64,000 bases of DNA from Brevundimonas sp. (lineage in GTDB: Bacteria > Pseudomonadota > Alphaproteobacteria > Caulobacterales > Caulobacteraceae), in contig NZ_JAIYCP010000003.1 in assembly GCF_027487935.1 (NCBI RefSeq), forward strand, positions 62,001 to 126,000. The letters run 5' to 3'. A model generated the notes under the pieces. It made no database searches and was not told where the DNA came from. It was given only the letters and a program-made list of their open reading frames with translations. Each line of letters starts with the position of its first letter. Within the stretch, counting starts at the first letter, position 1. A program made the position numbers and the translations under genes. Shown in pieces: positions 41,495 to 49,688 of the stretch.

Positions 41495-41522
41495 AAAGGG
41501 CGGCTCTTGCGAGCCGCCCTTT
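41495..41522 (-). terminator. Strong intrinsic terminator after the TonB-dependent receptor
   Basis: AAAGGGCGGCTC (41495-41506) pairs perfectly with GAGCCGCCCTTT (41511-41522), a 12-bp stem with a TTGC loop, flanked by T/A runs on both sides. It ends the receptor transcript before ftsZ, so ftsZ needs its own promoter. Confidence 0.88.
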
Positions 41523-41546
41523 CCGTCTTGTCTGGATCCGACCGTC

Positions 41547-44500
41547 TTAGAAGGGACGGTAGTTCAGGCCCACGAAGAAGCGCGTGCCATAGGGGTCCAT
41601 GTTGCTGAGCAGCGAGCCACCGAGGTAGCGGGGCTGTTCGGCGTCGAAGGCGTTGACCACACCCATGCGGACCGACAGGTCGTCCCGGGCATTCCACCGC
41701 ACCGTAAAGTCGTGACGGGCGAAGTTGCCGGTGTTGAAGGTATCGGCCGGACGGGTGTCCAGGTTGCTCAGGTTGTCCCGGATGAACGCGCTGTTCTGGG
41801 CCGTTTGCCAGTCCATGGACCAGTTGACGCTCCAGATGTCGTTCGGCGACCAGGTCAGCGAGGAGGTCAGGCGAACACGCGGGTAGAAGATCGTGCTGCC
41901 GATTTCCGTGCCGTCGGTGGGATCGGCAACGTTGGTGAAGTTCTCCTGCTCGATCAGCCACAGGCCGCCGACGCTGTAGTTGAACCGGCCCAGGTTGACG
42001 CCGAAGGCTTCTTCGGTGTCGAGCGAGTAGCGAGCCGAGAAGTCCAGACCACGGGTGGTCAGGGCTGCCAGGTTGACCGGGCTCTGGATGAAGCCGCCGA
42101 TCGGATCGCCCGTCGGAGCACCGACACCGAACGGAATGGTCGGGTTGTTACGGAACACCACGTTACAGGCATCGGGGTTCAGCTGCGCGCCGCTGACGCA
42201 GGCGGCGGTCAGGGCGACGGCCGACGGCGACACGATCACGCGGCTGAGCTCGATCTCGTAGTAGTCGAGAATGATGCTCAGGTTCGGGAACATGCGCGGC
42301 TGGAGCACGGTCGAGAAGGTGAAGCTTTCCGACTCTTCCGGCGTCAGGTTCGGGTTGCCGGAGTTAACGCCCGCGATACCGCTGGAGTAGATCGGGTTGT
42401 AGTCGTCCAGGTTGGTCGCGGTGGCACCGGCGAAGTCGAAGGTGAAGCCGCGAGCCGTGGCCAGAGCCGTACAGTTGGCGATCCGGTTGGCGCGGACTTC
42501 CGGGCTCTGGGCGGCGATCTGCAGGGTGGCGCAGGCGTCGACAAAGCCGTTCGCGAAGGTCTGGCTGGCCGGAGCGAAGTTTTCGCCCAGGTTCGGCGCC
42601 CGGAACGAGGTGTTGAAGCTCGTCTTGAAGGCGATGTCCCGGATCGGACGGTAGACCAGGTTCACGCCATAGACGCTGCCCTCACCGGCCGTGGTGTAGT
42701 CGAAGGCGCGGTAGGAGCCGCTCAGTTCGGCGTATTCGCCCATCCAGCCGTCACGGAACAGCGGGATCGACAGTTCGGCGAACCATTCCTTGGACTCATA
42801 CTCGGCAGCCGCGAAGTCTGCACCGGTGTTCAGGAACAGCAGGCGGTCGCCGGTCGTGCGCGAACGGCCCACGCCCTCGGTGAACTCCTTGCGGTATTCC
42901 GCGCCGATGGCCATGCCGATCTCGCCGGCACCCCAGAAGTCCCAGAGCTGGCCGGAGACAACCGCCAGGCCCTGGTCCTGCTTGTTGGTGTGGCTGACCG
43001 TGATCGCCGCATCGACATAGTCCAGGGCCGCCTGGCTCTGGTTACCGGCACCGAAGACGTTCAGCGGCACGCAGTTGTCGACGGCCTTCTTGAACTCGGC
43101 ATTGCCGTTGTAGGCCGTCCGGCCACCGAAGACGCCGCGGACGTAATCGTCCAGGTCGCCGAGGGCGGGGTTCGAACGGTTCGTGGCTTCGATCCGACGA
43201 GCGCGGCAGACGATTTCGCCCGGACGGCCGTTGACGACACCGGCCGTATCCACGACCGCGTCAGCGGCGAGGGCGAAGCGTTGGACGTCAACACCGCGTT
43301 CCACGTTCTGGTTGCGGGCCTCGCCCGACACCCAGGACAGATCCCAGTCGATGTTCTTGATGAAGCCGACCTGGTCCAGGTCACCGCTCAGGGCGATGAC
43401 ATAGCGCTCGACTTCACGCGTGTTGTCCTGCGTGCGCTGCGGGCCGAACATCGAGTGACGGGCCCACTGGCGTGCCGTGGCGGGGGTGACGGCGGTGCCG
43501 TCGGTGTTGGTGTTGGCCGTCCAGTTGGTGACGGTGTTCGCCGTGATGGCGTCCTTCACGTTCTGCGGCAGATAGGCGTTGTCCGAGTAACGCAGGTCGA
43601 ACTGCGACGTACCGCGGATCACGTTGGTCCAGTTCGAAGCGGTGGAACCGTCGTTCAGGAAGATGTCGAAGAAGGTCGGCTGCGAGATGTCGAACGTGTC
43701 TTCGGTGATGAACTTGTATTCGACCGACAGATCAACGTTGTCGGCGACCGCGAAGTTCGCACCGACCTGGTAACGTTGCGAGGTCGACTGCGGAACGCGG
43801 CTTTCCTGACCGAAGTTGTTCGGGTTTTCGCCGTCACCACCGATGTTCAGCGTGCGGTTCGAACCGACGTTGCCGATCCGCTGGCCGAAGTTGGCGAGGC
43901 GGGCGGTGTTGCCCTCGAACACATAGGTCTTGGTGGGGTCGAGGCTGTAGCAGTTGGCGCTGGTGAGCGAGGTACAGCTGGCCAGCGGCACATCGGGATC
44001 GATCAGCGGGCTGGGACGCTGCGAGTTGGCGAGCGTGGTCTGGCCCCAGCGCGGACGCGACAGGGTGCGAACGCCGCTGAACACGGCGTTGTCCAGCATG
44101 CCGTCAAACGGAGCGTTGGTGGGGTCAGCGTCGATACCGACGAAGGCGTGCGCAGCGCGCAGCCAGTCGATGTCCAGGCTCTGGACCTCATCGATGTCTT
44201 CGTACTCGCCGAAGGCATACAGGTTCAGGCGGTCGTCCAGCAGGTTGGTACCGATCAGGGCCGACACGCGCTTGTTGGCCTGACCGTCCTGGTTGATCAT
44301 GCCGTAGTTGGCATCGACTTCCATGCCTTCGAAGTCACGGCGCAGCTGGAAGTTCAGCACGCCCGAGACAGCGTCGGCGCCGTAGACCGACGAGGCACCG
44401 CCGGTGACGATCTCGATGTTCTCGATCAGCAGACGCGGAATGGAGTCGACGTCGACAGCCAGGTTACCGGCGGCGGCACCGACGTGGCGACGACCGTCAA

Positions 44501-44885
44501 CCAGCGTCAGGGTGCGGCCCGAGCCGAGCGAGCGCAGGTTGGCGAACGACAGACCACCGTCGTTCAGGTTCGAACCGGTGGTGTCCGACGGAACCAGCGA
44601 GTTCGACAGGGCGGGGATGGTGGCCAGGTAGTCGACGACCGTCGACTGACCGGTGCTCAGCAGGGTTTCGCGCGAAACCTGGATCAGCGGGGTCGGGGCG
44701 TTCGTCGGGTCACGACGGATGCGCGAACCGGTGACGACGACTTCGTCGATCTCGGTGGCCTGGGCGTCAGCCTGGCCCTGGACGTTCACGCCCGGGAGCT
44801 GGTCCTGGGCGAAGGCCGGAGCCGTGACAGCCATGACGCCCGCGAGGATCGTCGTGCCAAAAAGGTACTTGCGCTTGAGAAGCAT
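41547..44885 (-). CDS. TonB-dependent outer-membrane receptor
   Basis: This 1112-residue outer-membrane receptor imports a ligand using TonB energy. A signal peptide (about 1-26, ending APAFAQ) precedes a TonB-box-like EIDEVVVTGSRI near residue 45. The plug domain includes TVVDYLATIPALSNSL, RTLTLVDGRRHV, and IEIVTGGASSVYGADAVSGVLNF. Long beta-barrel strands fill the rest, ending in the aromatic FFVGLNYRPF. The length and NTD style match the large Oar/CirA-like receptors abundant in Caulobacterales. The ligand is unknown. It lies between ftsA and ftsZ and ends in its own terminator, an unusual place within a division gene cluster. Confidence 0.93.
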   Translation of the reverse strand: MLLKRKYLFGTTILAGVMAVTAPAFAQDQLPGVNVQGQADAQATEIDEVVVTGSRIRRDPTNAPTPLIQVSRETLLSTGQSTVVDYLATIPALSNSLVPSDTTGSNLNDGGLSFANLRSLGSGRTLTLVDGRRHVGAAAGNLAVDVDSIPRLLIENIEIVTGGASSVYGADAVSGVLNFQLRRDFEGMEVDANYGMINQDGQANKRVSALIGTNLLDDRLNLYAFGEYEDIDEVQSLDIDWLRAAHAFVGIDADPTNAPFDGMLDNAVFSGVRTLSRPRWGQTTLANSQRPSPLIDPDVPLASCTSLTSANCYSLDPTKTYVFEGNTARLANFGQRIGNVGSNRTLNIGGDGENPNNFGQESRVPQSTSQRYQVGANFAVADNVDLSVEYKFITEDTFDISQPTFFDIFLNDGSTASNWTNVIRGTSQFDLRYSDNAYLPQNVKDAITANTVTNWTANTNTDGTAVTPATARQWARHSMFGPQRTQDNTREVERYVIALSGDLDQVGFIKNIDWDLSWVSGEARNQNVERGVDVQRFALAADAVVDTAGVVNGRPGEIVCRARRIEATNRSNPALGDLDDYVRGVFGGRTAYNGNAEFKKAVDNCVPLNVFGAGNQSQAALDYVDAAITVSHTNKQDQGLAVVSGQLWDFWGAGEIGMAIGAEYRKEFTEGVGRSRTTGDRLLFLNTGADFAAAEYESKEWFAELSIPLFRDGWMGEYAELSGSYRAFDYTTAGEGSVYGVNLVYRPIRDIAFKTSFNTSFRAPNLGENFAPASQTFANGFVDACATLQIAAQSPEVRANRIANCTALATARGFTFDFAGATATNLDDYNPIYSSGIAGVNSGNPNLTPEESESFTFSTVLQPRMFPNLSIILDYYEIELSRVIVSPSAVALTAACVSGAQLNPDACNVVFRNNPTIPFGVGAPTGDPIGGFIQSPVNLAALTTRGLDFSARYSLDTEEAFGVNLGRFNYSVGGLWLIEQENFTNVADPTDGTEIGSTIFYPRVRLTSSLTWSPNDIWSVNWSMDWQTAQNSAFIRDNLSNLDTRPADTFNTGNFARHDFTVRWNARDDLSVRMGVVNAFDAEQPRYLGGSLLSNMDPYGTRFFVGLNYRPF

Positions 44886-45097
44886 GTTGATTGGGCCCCA
44901 ACCGTTGTGGATGCATTACGCAGCGTCCGCCGGACGACGGATTCTGCTTCGGAGTTCCACGCTAGCAGCAAAGGCGGCAACGGCAAGGGATTGTGGCCAG
45001 TTGGCGACCAATCCGGGCACCTATTGTTACAATCTGGACACAGTCTCGCCATGACGGGGAAACTTTGCGCCCGTCACTCGCGCAAAACGCCCGTCCG

Positions 45098-46426
45098 TCA
45101 GAGGTTTTCGCGCAGCCAGCCGGCGGCCCGGGCCACAATCCCGCCCCGGTGCACCCGGGGCGCATCCGCCGCCGAGATCTGGCGCGACATAAGTTTGCGG
45201 GCCGACACGGCCTCGCGCGGACCATAGGCGGCGCGCAGCAGCACCCCGGCCGCCGAACAGAAGGCCGGGCCCGAGGCGGCGTCGGCCAGGTGGGGCGCGC
45301 GCTGGGGCTTGCCCAGCCGCACCGGCCGGTCGAACACCCGGATAGCCAGCTCGCGGACGCCGTTCAGCTGGCTGGCCCCGCCGGTCAGCACCAGGCCCGT
45401 ACCGGGCTCAAGCCCGACACCGGCGTTGCGCAGACGGTCCCGCAGCAGCTCCAGCGTCTCCTCGACGCGCGGGGCGATGACGGTCTTGAGCATGGCCCTC
45501 TGGACGAAGATCGGACCGGCCGAGGCGTCCTCACCGCGGGGCGGGGCCTCCAGCATCTCGCGGTCCTCATGGGCATTGGCCATGGCCGAGCCGTGCAGGG
45601 TCTTGAGCCGCTCGGCCCCGGCCCGCGAGGTCGACAGGCCGCGCGCGATATCCGCCGTGACGTGATCGCCGCCGACGTTCAGGCTCTCGATATGCAGCAG
45701 CGACCGCCCGCCCCAGACCGCCGCCGAGGTCGAGCCGCCGCCCATGTCGATACAGACGCAGCCGAGATCCATCTCGTCATCTTCCAGCGCCGCCAGCGAA
45801 GACACCACCGGTGCCGCCGCCACACCCTGCAGATCCAGGTGGGCCAGCTCGAGGCAGTGGCTCAGGCCGTTGAAAGCGCTCTCGGCCATGGACACGACCA
45901 GCAGGTCCAGCCCCAGCGAATGGCCCTTCATCGCGCGCGGATCATGCACGCCGCGCGCGCCATCGACCGACCAGGCGATGGGCAGGACGTGGATCGGGCG
46001 GCGGTTGGGCAGGCGGATCTGGGCCAGGGCCATGGCGATGGCCCGCGCCAGGTCGGCGTCCCCGACCGGCGTGGCCCCCAGCGAGACGCGGGCCTGCACC
46101 CTGTGGCTGGCCATCTGGCCGATGGCGGTCGTGACGACCACGCCCGAGACGGGGCTGCCCGCCGCCCTCTCGGCCCGCTCGACCGCATGGCCGATGGCCT
46201 GGGCCGCTTCGTCCATATTGACGATGCCGCCGCCGCGTACGCCACGGGACTGGACATGGCCGGCCCCGGCGACGCGGATGGTGCGGTCGGCGTGGCGGAC
46301 GCCGTCGGCCTTCATGATGAAACAGGCGACCTTGGACTGGCCCAGGTCGAGGGCGGCCACCACGGGGGTGCGGCCCGCCTTCTGGCCGGCACTATCCACA
46401 GATTTGTCCACAGCACGTCCGGCCAT
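45098..46426 (-). CDS. ftsA: Cell division protein FtsA
   Basis: This 442-residue actin-fold protein tethers FtsZ to the inner membrane. ATP-binding segments are visible: VVAALDLGQSKVACFIM (phosphate 1), VCIDMGGGSTSAAVW (phosphate 2), and GLVLTGGASQLNGVRELA. The 1C domain (about 100-180) holds HRVQARVSLGATPV. The C-terminal amphipathic membrane helix ends RAAGWLRENL. Length is near the Caulobacter homologue. It starts 13 bp after ftsQ. Its first codons contain two DnaA-box-like nonamers. ftsZ is not next to it but lies beyond a 3.3-kb receptor gene. Confidence 0.95.
   Translation of the reverse strand: MAGRAVDKSVDSAGQKAGRTPVVAALDLGQSKVACFIMKADGVRHADRTIRVAGAGHVQSRGVRGGGIVNMDEAAQAIGHAVERAERAAGSPVSGVVVTTAIGQMASHRVQARVSLGATPVGDADLARAIAMALAQIRLPNRRPIHVLPIAWSVDGARGVHDPRAMKGHSLGLDLLVVSMAESAFNGLSHCLELAHLDLQGVAAAPVVSSLAALEDDEMDLGCVCIDMGGGSTSAAVWGGRSLLHIESLNVGGDHVTADIARGLSTSRAGAERLKTLHGSAMANAHEDREMLEAPPRGEDASAGPIFVQRAMLKTVIAPRVEETLELLRDRLRNAGVGLEPGTGLVLTGGASQLNGVRELAIRVFDRPVRLGKPQRAPHLADAASGPAFCSAAGVLLRAAYGPREAVSARKLMSRQISAADAPRVHRGGIVARAAGWLRENL
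46393..46413. promoter_or_regulatory. Pair of DnaA-box-like nonamers at the start of ftsA
   Basis: CTATCCACA (46393-46401) and TTGTCCACA (46405-46413) each match the DnaA consensus TTATCCACA at 8 of 9 positions, in the same orientation, and lie 12 bp apart. They are inside the first codons of ftsA (encoding VDKSVDS). DnaA acts as a transcription factor for division genes in Caulobacter. Coding constraint could explain the match. Confidence 0.35.
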
Positions 46427-46439
46427 CGGTCGCCTCGCT

Positions 46440-47327
46440 CTACGCTTCGCCGGCGGAGGGCCGGACGGCGACCTCCTCGGGCGTTCTCAGGTCAATGCGG
46501 GCAAAGCCCAGCTCCAGAAGTCTTTCTCGCTGGTCCAGGGCGTCCAGCTGGATCAGCGCCGCCTCCTGGTCGGCGGCGGGCAGCTGAATCAGACTGCCGT
46601 CCTTGAGCCGCAGGTCCCAGCGCCGCTCGTCGACCCGCACCAGGGCCTCGACCCGACTGGCCAGTCGCGGGCGCTGGGCGATCAGGGGCAGGACCTCGGA
46701 GGCGGCCTGTTCGGCACCTTTGCCGACGACCAGCGGCAGGTTCGGATAGCGACCGGCATCAGCCCCTGCGATCACGGTTCCATGGCTGTCGATAACATGG
46801 TTCACGCCGCCCGTCTGCCAGACGGCCAGTCGGTCGTGCTCGATGACGTGGACGATCAGGGTGTCGGGCAACAGGCGCACGACCCGGGCGGACTCAACCC
46901 AGCCGATGGCCTCGACCCGCTGGCGCACGGCCTCGAGATCGATGGAGGTCATCGGCTGGTCGGCCGACAGCTGGACCGCCTGCTGGATGGCGCGGGTGGC
47001 CTCGGGGCTCTCACCCTCGATGAAGACCTTTTCCAGCTTCAGGCCGAGACCGGCGGTCAGGCCGTCCATGCCGTGAGTGATCGAGGCACCGATGCGCTCG
47101 GCCCGCGCCCCGGTCGCCAGCACGCCGGCCAGCAGAATCACGCCGGCGGCAATCGAAATCACGACGGCGCGGGGGGACAGGTCAAGCCGGCCAAGGGCCG
47201 CGAGCTTCCCGGGCGTAGCCGGGGCGTTGCGCGGCGCGCGACCGCGCCCCCGGGCCTTGGGAGCCGCGCCGCGACTTGCAGGCTGGTTCGAACTCTGTCG
47301 CCGACCGCCGCGAACTACCGCGGGCAT
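46440..47327 (-). CDS. ftsQ: Cell division protein FtsQ
   Basis: This is a 295-residue bitopic divisome protein that links FtsB/FtsL with the septal synthases. A long basic Arg/Gly/Ala cytoplasmic tail (about 1-52) is followed by one transmembrane helix (VVISIAAGVILLAGVLATG). The periplasmic POTRA domain starts around LKLEKVFIEGESPEA, with IGWVESARVVRLLPDTLIVHV, and a C-terminal beta domain holds GGVNHVIDSHGTVI. I chose the ATG at 47327 because GGAGG precedes it by 7 nt; it overlaps the ddl stop by 13 bp. A CtrA-like box lies about 130 bp upstream, inside ddl. Confidence 0.92.
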   Translation of the reverse strand: MPAVVRGGRRQSSNQPASRGAAPKARGRGRAPRNAPATPGKLAALGRLDLSPRAVVISIAAGVILLAGVLATGARAERIGASITHGMDGLTAGLGLKLEKVFIEGESPEATRAIQQAVQLSADQPMTSIDLEAVRQRVEAIGWVESARVVRLLPDTLIVHVIEHDRLAVWQTGGVNHVIDSHGTVIAGADAGRYPNLPLVVGKGAEQAASEVLPLIAQRPRLASRVEALVRVDERRWDLRLKDGSLIQLPAADQEAALIQLDALDQRERLLELGFARIDLRTPEEVAVRPSAGEA

Positions 47328-48250
47328 GAGGCGTCCTCCACCATCCACCGTACCAGGGTCTTGTAGTCCATCCCCACATGGGCGGCCTGCTCGGGGCTGA
47401 GCGAGGTCGGTGTCATGCCGGGCTGGGTGTTGACCTCCAGAAGGACCAGTTCGTCCTTAACATCGTCATAACGAAAGTCGGATCGCGACACGCCGCGACA
47501 GCCCATGGCGGTGTGCGCCAGCTCGGATTCACGCAAGGCTCGCTCGAACACATGCGACGGCAGAACCGCCGGCAGCACATGCACCGACCCGCCCGGCGCG
47601 TATTTGGCCTCATAGTCATAGAAGCCCTTGGTCGGGGTGATGTCGGTGATGGTCAGGGCGCGCGGCCCGGATTTTTCCCCAAGAACCGTCACGGCCAGCT
47701 CCTTGCCGGCGATGAAGGGCTCGACCATCACCTGCTCGCCCCAGACCCAGCCGGCCTCGCCCGGTGCCGCGCACGGCGGCTCGCCCTCGCGCACCAGATA
47801 GACGCCGACGGACGAGCCCTCGGCGTTGGGCTTGATCACATAGGGCGGCGGAATGACGTGCCCGCGCGCCACCGCATGCCGGTCGAACAGGCCCCCGCCG
47901 GGCACCACAACGCCGGCAGCCTTCAGCACCGCCTTGGACTTCTCCTTGTCCATGGCCAGGGCCGAGGCCAGCACGCCCGAGTGGGTATAGGGAATGCCCA
48001 GGGTCTCCAGCACGCCCTGAACGCAGCCGTCCTCGCCCCAGGCCCCGTGCAGGGCGTTGAAGACGACATCGGGTTTCAGGTCCGCCAGCACCTGGGCCAG
48101 GTCGCGCCCGGCGTCGACGCGGCTGACCCGGGCGACCTGCCCCTCAAGCGCATCGGCGCAGCCCTTGCCGGACGACAGCGACACCTCCCTTTCGGACGAC
48201 AGTCCGCCCATCAGGACAGCGACGTGCAGGTCGGAAAAGGGGCGGCTCAT
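47315..48250 (-). CDS. ddl: D-alanine--D-alanine ligase
   Basis: This is a 311-residue ATP-grasp enzyme that makes D-Ala-D-Ala for peptidoglycan. Visible motifs: AVLMGGLSSEREVSLSSG, VFNALHGAWGEDGCVQGVLE with the GEDG loop, IPYTHSGVLASALAMDK, YVIKPNAEGSSVGV, and the metal-binding LLEVNTQPGMT. It sits in the dcw cluster upstream of ftsQ, whose start overlaps its stop. The 51-bp gap upstream contains a CtrA-like box. Its own 3' part contains another. Confidence 0.95.
   Translation of the reverse strand: MSRPFSDLHVAVLMGGLSSEREVSLSSGKGCADALEGQVARVSRVDAGRDLAQVLADLKPDVVFNALHGAWGEDGCVQGVLETLGIPYTHSGVLASALAMDKEKSKAVLKAAGVVVPGGGLFDRHAVARGHVIPPPYVIKPNAEGSSVGVYLVREGEPPCAAPGEAGWVWGEQVMVEPFIAGKELAVTVLGEKSGPRALTITDITPTKGFYDYEAKYAPGGSVHVLPAVLPSHVFERALRESELAHTAMGCRGVSRSDFRYDDVKDELVLLEVNTQPGMTPTSLSPEQAAHVGMDYKTLVRWMVEDASCPR
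47457..47472 (-). promoter_or_regulatory. CtrA-like box within ddl, upstream of ftsQ
   Basis: TTAA (47457-47460), seven bases, then ATAAC (47468-47472) match the CtrA consensus at 8 of 9 positions. It lies 130-145 bp upstream of the ftsQ ATG, inside ddl. In Caulobacter crescentus the ftsQA promoter also lies near the end of ddl and is CtrA-activated, which makes the position noteworthy. Confidence 0.45.
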
Positions 48251-48290
48251 GACGGACTCCGGATCAGCCGATCAGTTGCCGCAGATGTCC

Positions 48291-48306
48291 TTAACAACGC
48301 CTCAAC
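48291..48306 (-). promoter_or_regulatory. CtrA-like box upstream of ddl
   Basis: TTAA (48291-48294), seven bases, then TCAAC (48302-48306) match at 8 of 9 positions, 41-56 bp before the ddl ATG. The right half overlaps the stop codon of the DUF5946 gene. Inference only; footprinting would be needed. Confidence 0.4.
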
Positions 48307-48802
48307 CCTGTTGCGCCCAGCCCCGGATAAACTCGTGCTGATCCGACCAGTCGACCCAGACGGCGTTCGCCCATCGACGCACGGCGGCCCGGTGCGCATC
48401 GGGCGCTTCGGCCTCGACGACGTCGGCCACCGTCACGGTGTAGCCACCGCGCGGCGGAAGTTCCGGCAGGTCGCCCTTGCGCGCGGCAAAGCCCAGCATG
48501 GCGGCATTGGCCGCCTCCCCTTCCAGCCCCTGATCGATCTGCACCATCAACCGCGCCAGATGCAGGCCGACGGACTGGACGGCCCGGCGCGAGCCGTCGC
48601 CCGGATGCTGCACCGCCCAGGCATCGACGCTGAGCCGGTGCACCGCCATCAGGCCGGGATCGGAATACTCCCGCGCCATCACCGCATTGAACGCGGCCCA
48701 GCAGGCGGGCGAAGAGGTCATATAGGCGTGGACCGGCCCCTCGACGGCCGGCACGCGCGAGCCGCAGCCCGGGCAGACGGCAATCTCAGCCGGGGCGGCC
48801 AA
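48302..48802 (-). CDS. DUF5946 family protein in the mur/division cluster
   Basis: This 166-residue soluble protein begins with a CPGCG zinc-ribbon-like pair, then [47 protein letters not shown] and a Trp/His-rich C-terminus [19 protein letters not shown]. This pattern matches DUF5946. Function is unknown; the conserved Cys, His and Trp suggest a metal or ligand site. The start is uncertain: I used a TTG at 48802 that overlaps the murB end by 17 bp; an ATG at 48865 would extend it into murB. It sits between murB and ddl, a place where no gene is normally expected. Confidence 0.65.
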   Translation of the reverse strand: MAAPAEIAVCPGCGSRVPAVEGPVHAYMTSSPACWAAFNAVMAREYSDPGLMAVHRLSVDAWAVQHPGDGSRRAVQSVGLHLARLMVQIDQGLEGEAANAAMLGFAARKGDLPELPPRGGYTVTVADVVEAEAPDAHRAAVRRWANAVWVDWSDQHEFIRGWAQQG

Positions 48803-49688
48803 TACGCTTGATTTCCCAGTCCAGCTGGACACCGGTCTTCGCCAGAACATCGGCCCGCACCACATCGCCCAGCCCCTCGATATCCGCCGCCGTCGCCTCG
48901 CCGGGGTTGATCATGAAGTTGGAGTGGAGCTCGCTGAACATCGCCCCACCGCCGGTGGCCGTGAACAGCTTGCCGCGCCAGCCCGCCTCATCGACCAGTT
49001 TCCACGACGAATGGCCGGGCGGGTTCTTGAAGGTCGAGCCGCCGGTCTTGTCGCGGATCGGCTGGGTCTGTTCGCGGCGCGCGGTGATTTCGGCGATGCG
49101 GGCGGCGACGGCCTCGGGATCGTCCGGCGTCCCGCGATAGGTCGCCTCGATCCAGATGATGTCGGCCGGGGCCTCGGAGTGGCGGTAGGTGTAGCCGAAA
49201 TCGGCCAGCGCATAGTCGACCCGCTCACCCGCCCGCGTCAGCCCCCAGGCCGACACGAGGATGTCCTTCGTCTCCGCGCCGTAGCAGCCGGCGTTCATGG
49301 TCAGGGCCCCGCCGATGGTCCCCGGAATGCCCGCATAGAACTCCAGACCCGCCAGCCCGGCCTTCGCCGAAGCCTTGGCCACCATGGAGTCCAGCGCACC
49401 CGCGCCGGCGGTGATCGTGTCGCCCTCGGTCGTGATCCCGGCGAAGGGCCGCCCGGCCAGCCGGATGACCACCCCCTCGACCCCGCCGTCGCGGACGATG
49501 ACGTTGGAGCCGACGCCCAGCACCGTCACCGGCACGGCCGGGTCCAGCGCCTTCAGAAAGTCAGCCAGATCATCGGCGTCCGCCGGGATGAACAGGGCAT
49601 CGGCGTTCCCGCCGACCCGAAACCAGGTGAACGGGCCGAGCGGCTCGTTGCGGAGGAGCTTGCCTCTCGCCTCCGGCAGGACGCTCAC
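48786..49688 (-). CDS. murB: UDP-N-acetylenolpyruvoylglucosamine reductase MurB
   Basis: This 300-residue FAD enzyme forms UDP-MurNAc. FAD-binding segments are [37 protein letters not shown], and [40 protein letters not shown] includes the catalytic Ser. The type (no Tyr-loop insertion) matches MurB type II. The start is a GTG at 49688 overlapping the murC stop in GTGA, with GGAGGGG ahead. Length is normal. DUF5946 follows with a small overlap. Confidence 0.95.
   Translation of the reverse strand: MSVLPEARGKLLRNEPLGPFTWFRVGGNADALFIPADADDLADFLKALDPAVPVTVLGVGSNVIVRDGGVEGVVIRLAGRPFAGITTEGDTITAGAGALDSMVAKASAKAGLAGLEFYAGIPGTIGGALTMNAGCYGAETKDILVSAWGLTRAGERVDYALADFGYTYRHSEAPADIIWIEATYRGTPDDPEAVAARIAEITARREQTQPIRDKTGGSTFKNPPGHSSWKLVDEAGWRGKLFTATGGGAMFSELHSNFMINPGEATAADIEGLGDVVRADVLAKTGVQLDWEIKRIGRPG

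Noticed and set aside
41712-45227. Very long open frame antisense to the TonB-dependent receptor
   Set aside because: It is the mirror frame of the receptor, has no recognisable domain, and its composition is typical of GC-rich shadow frames.
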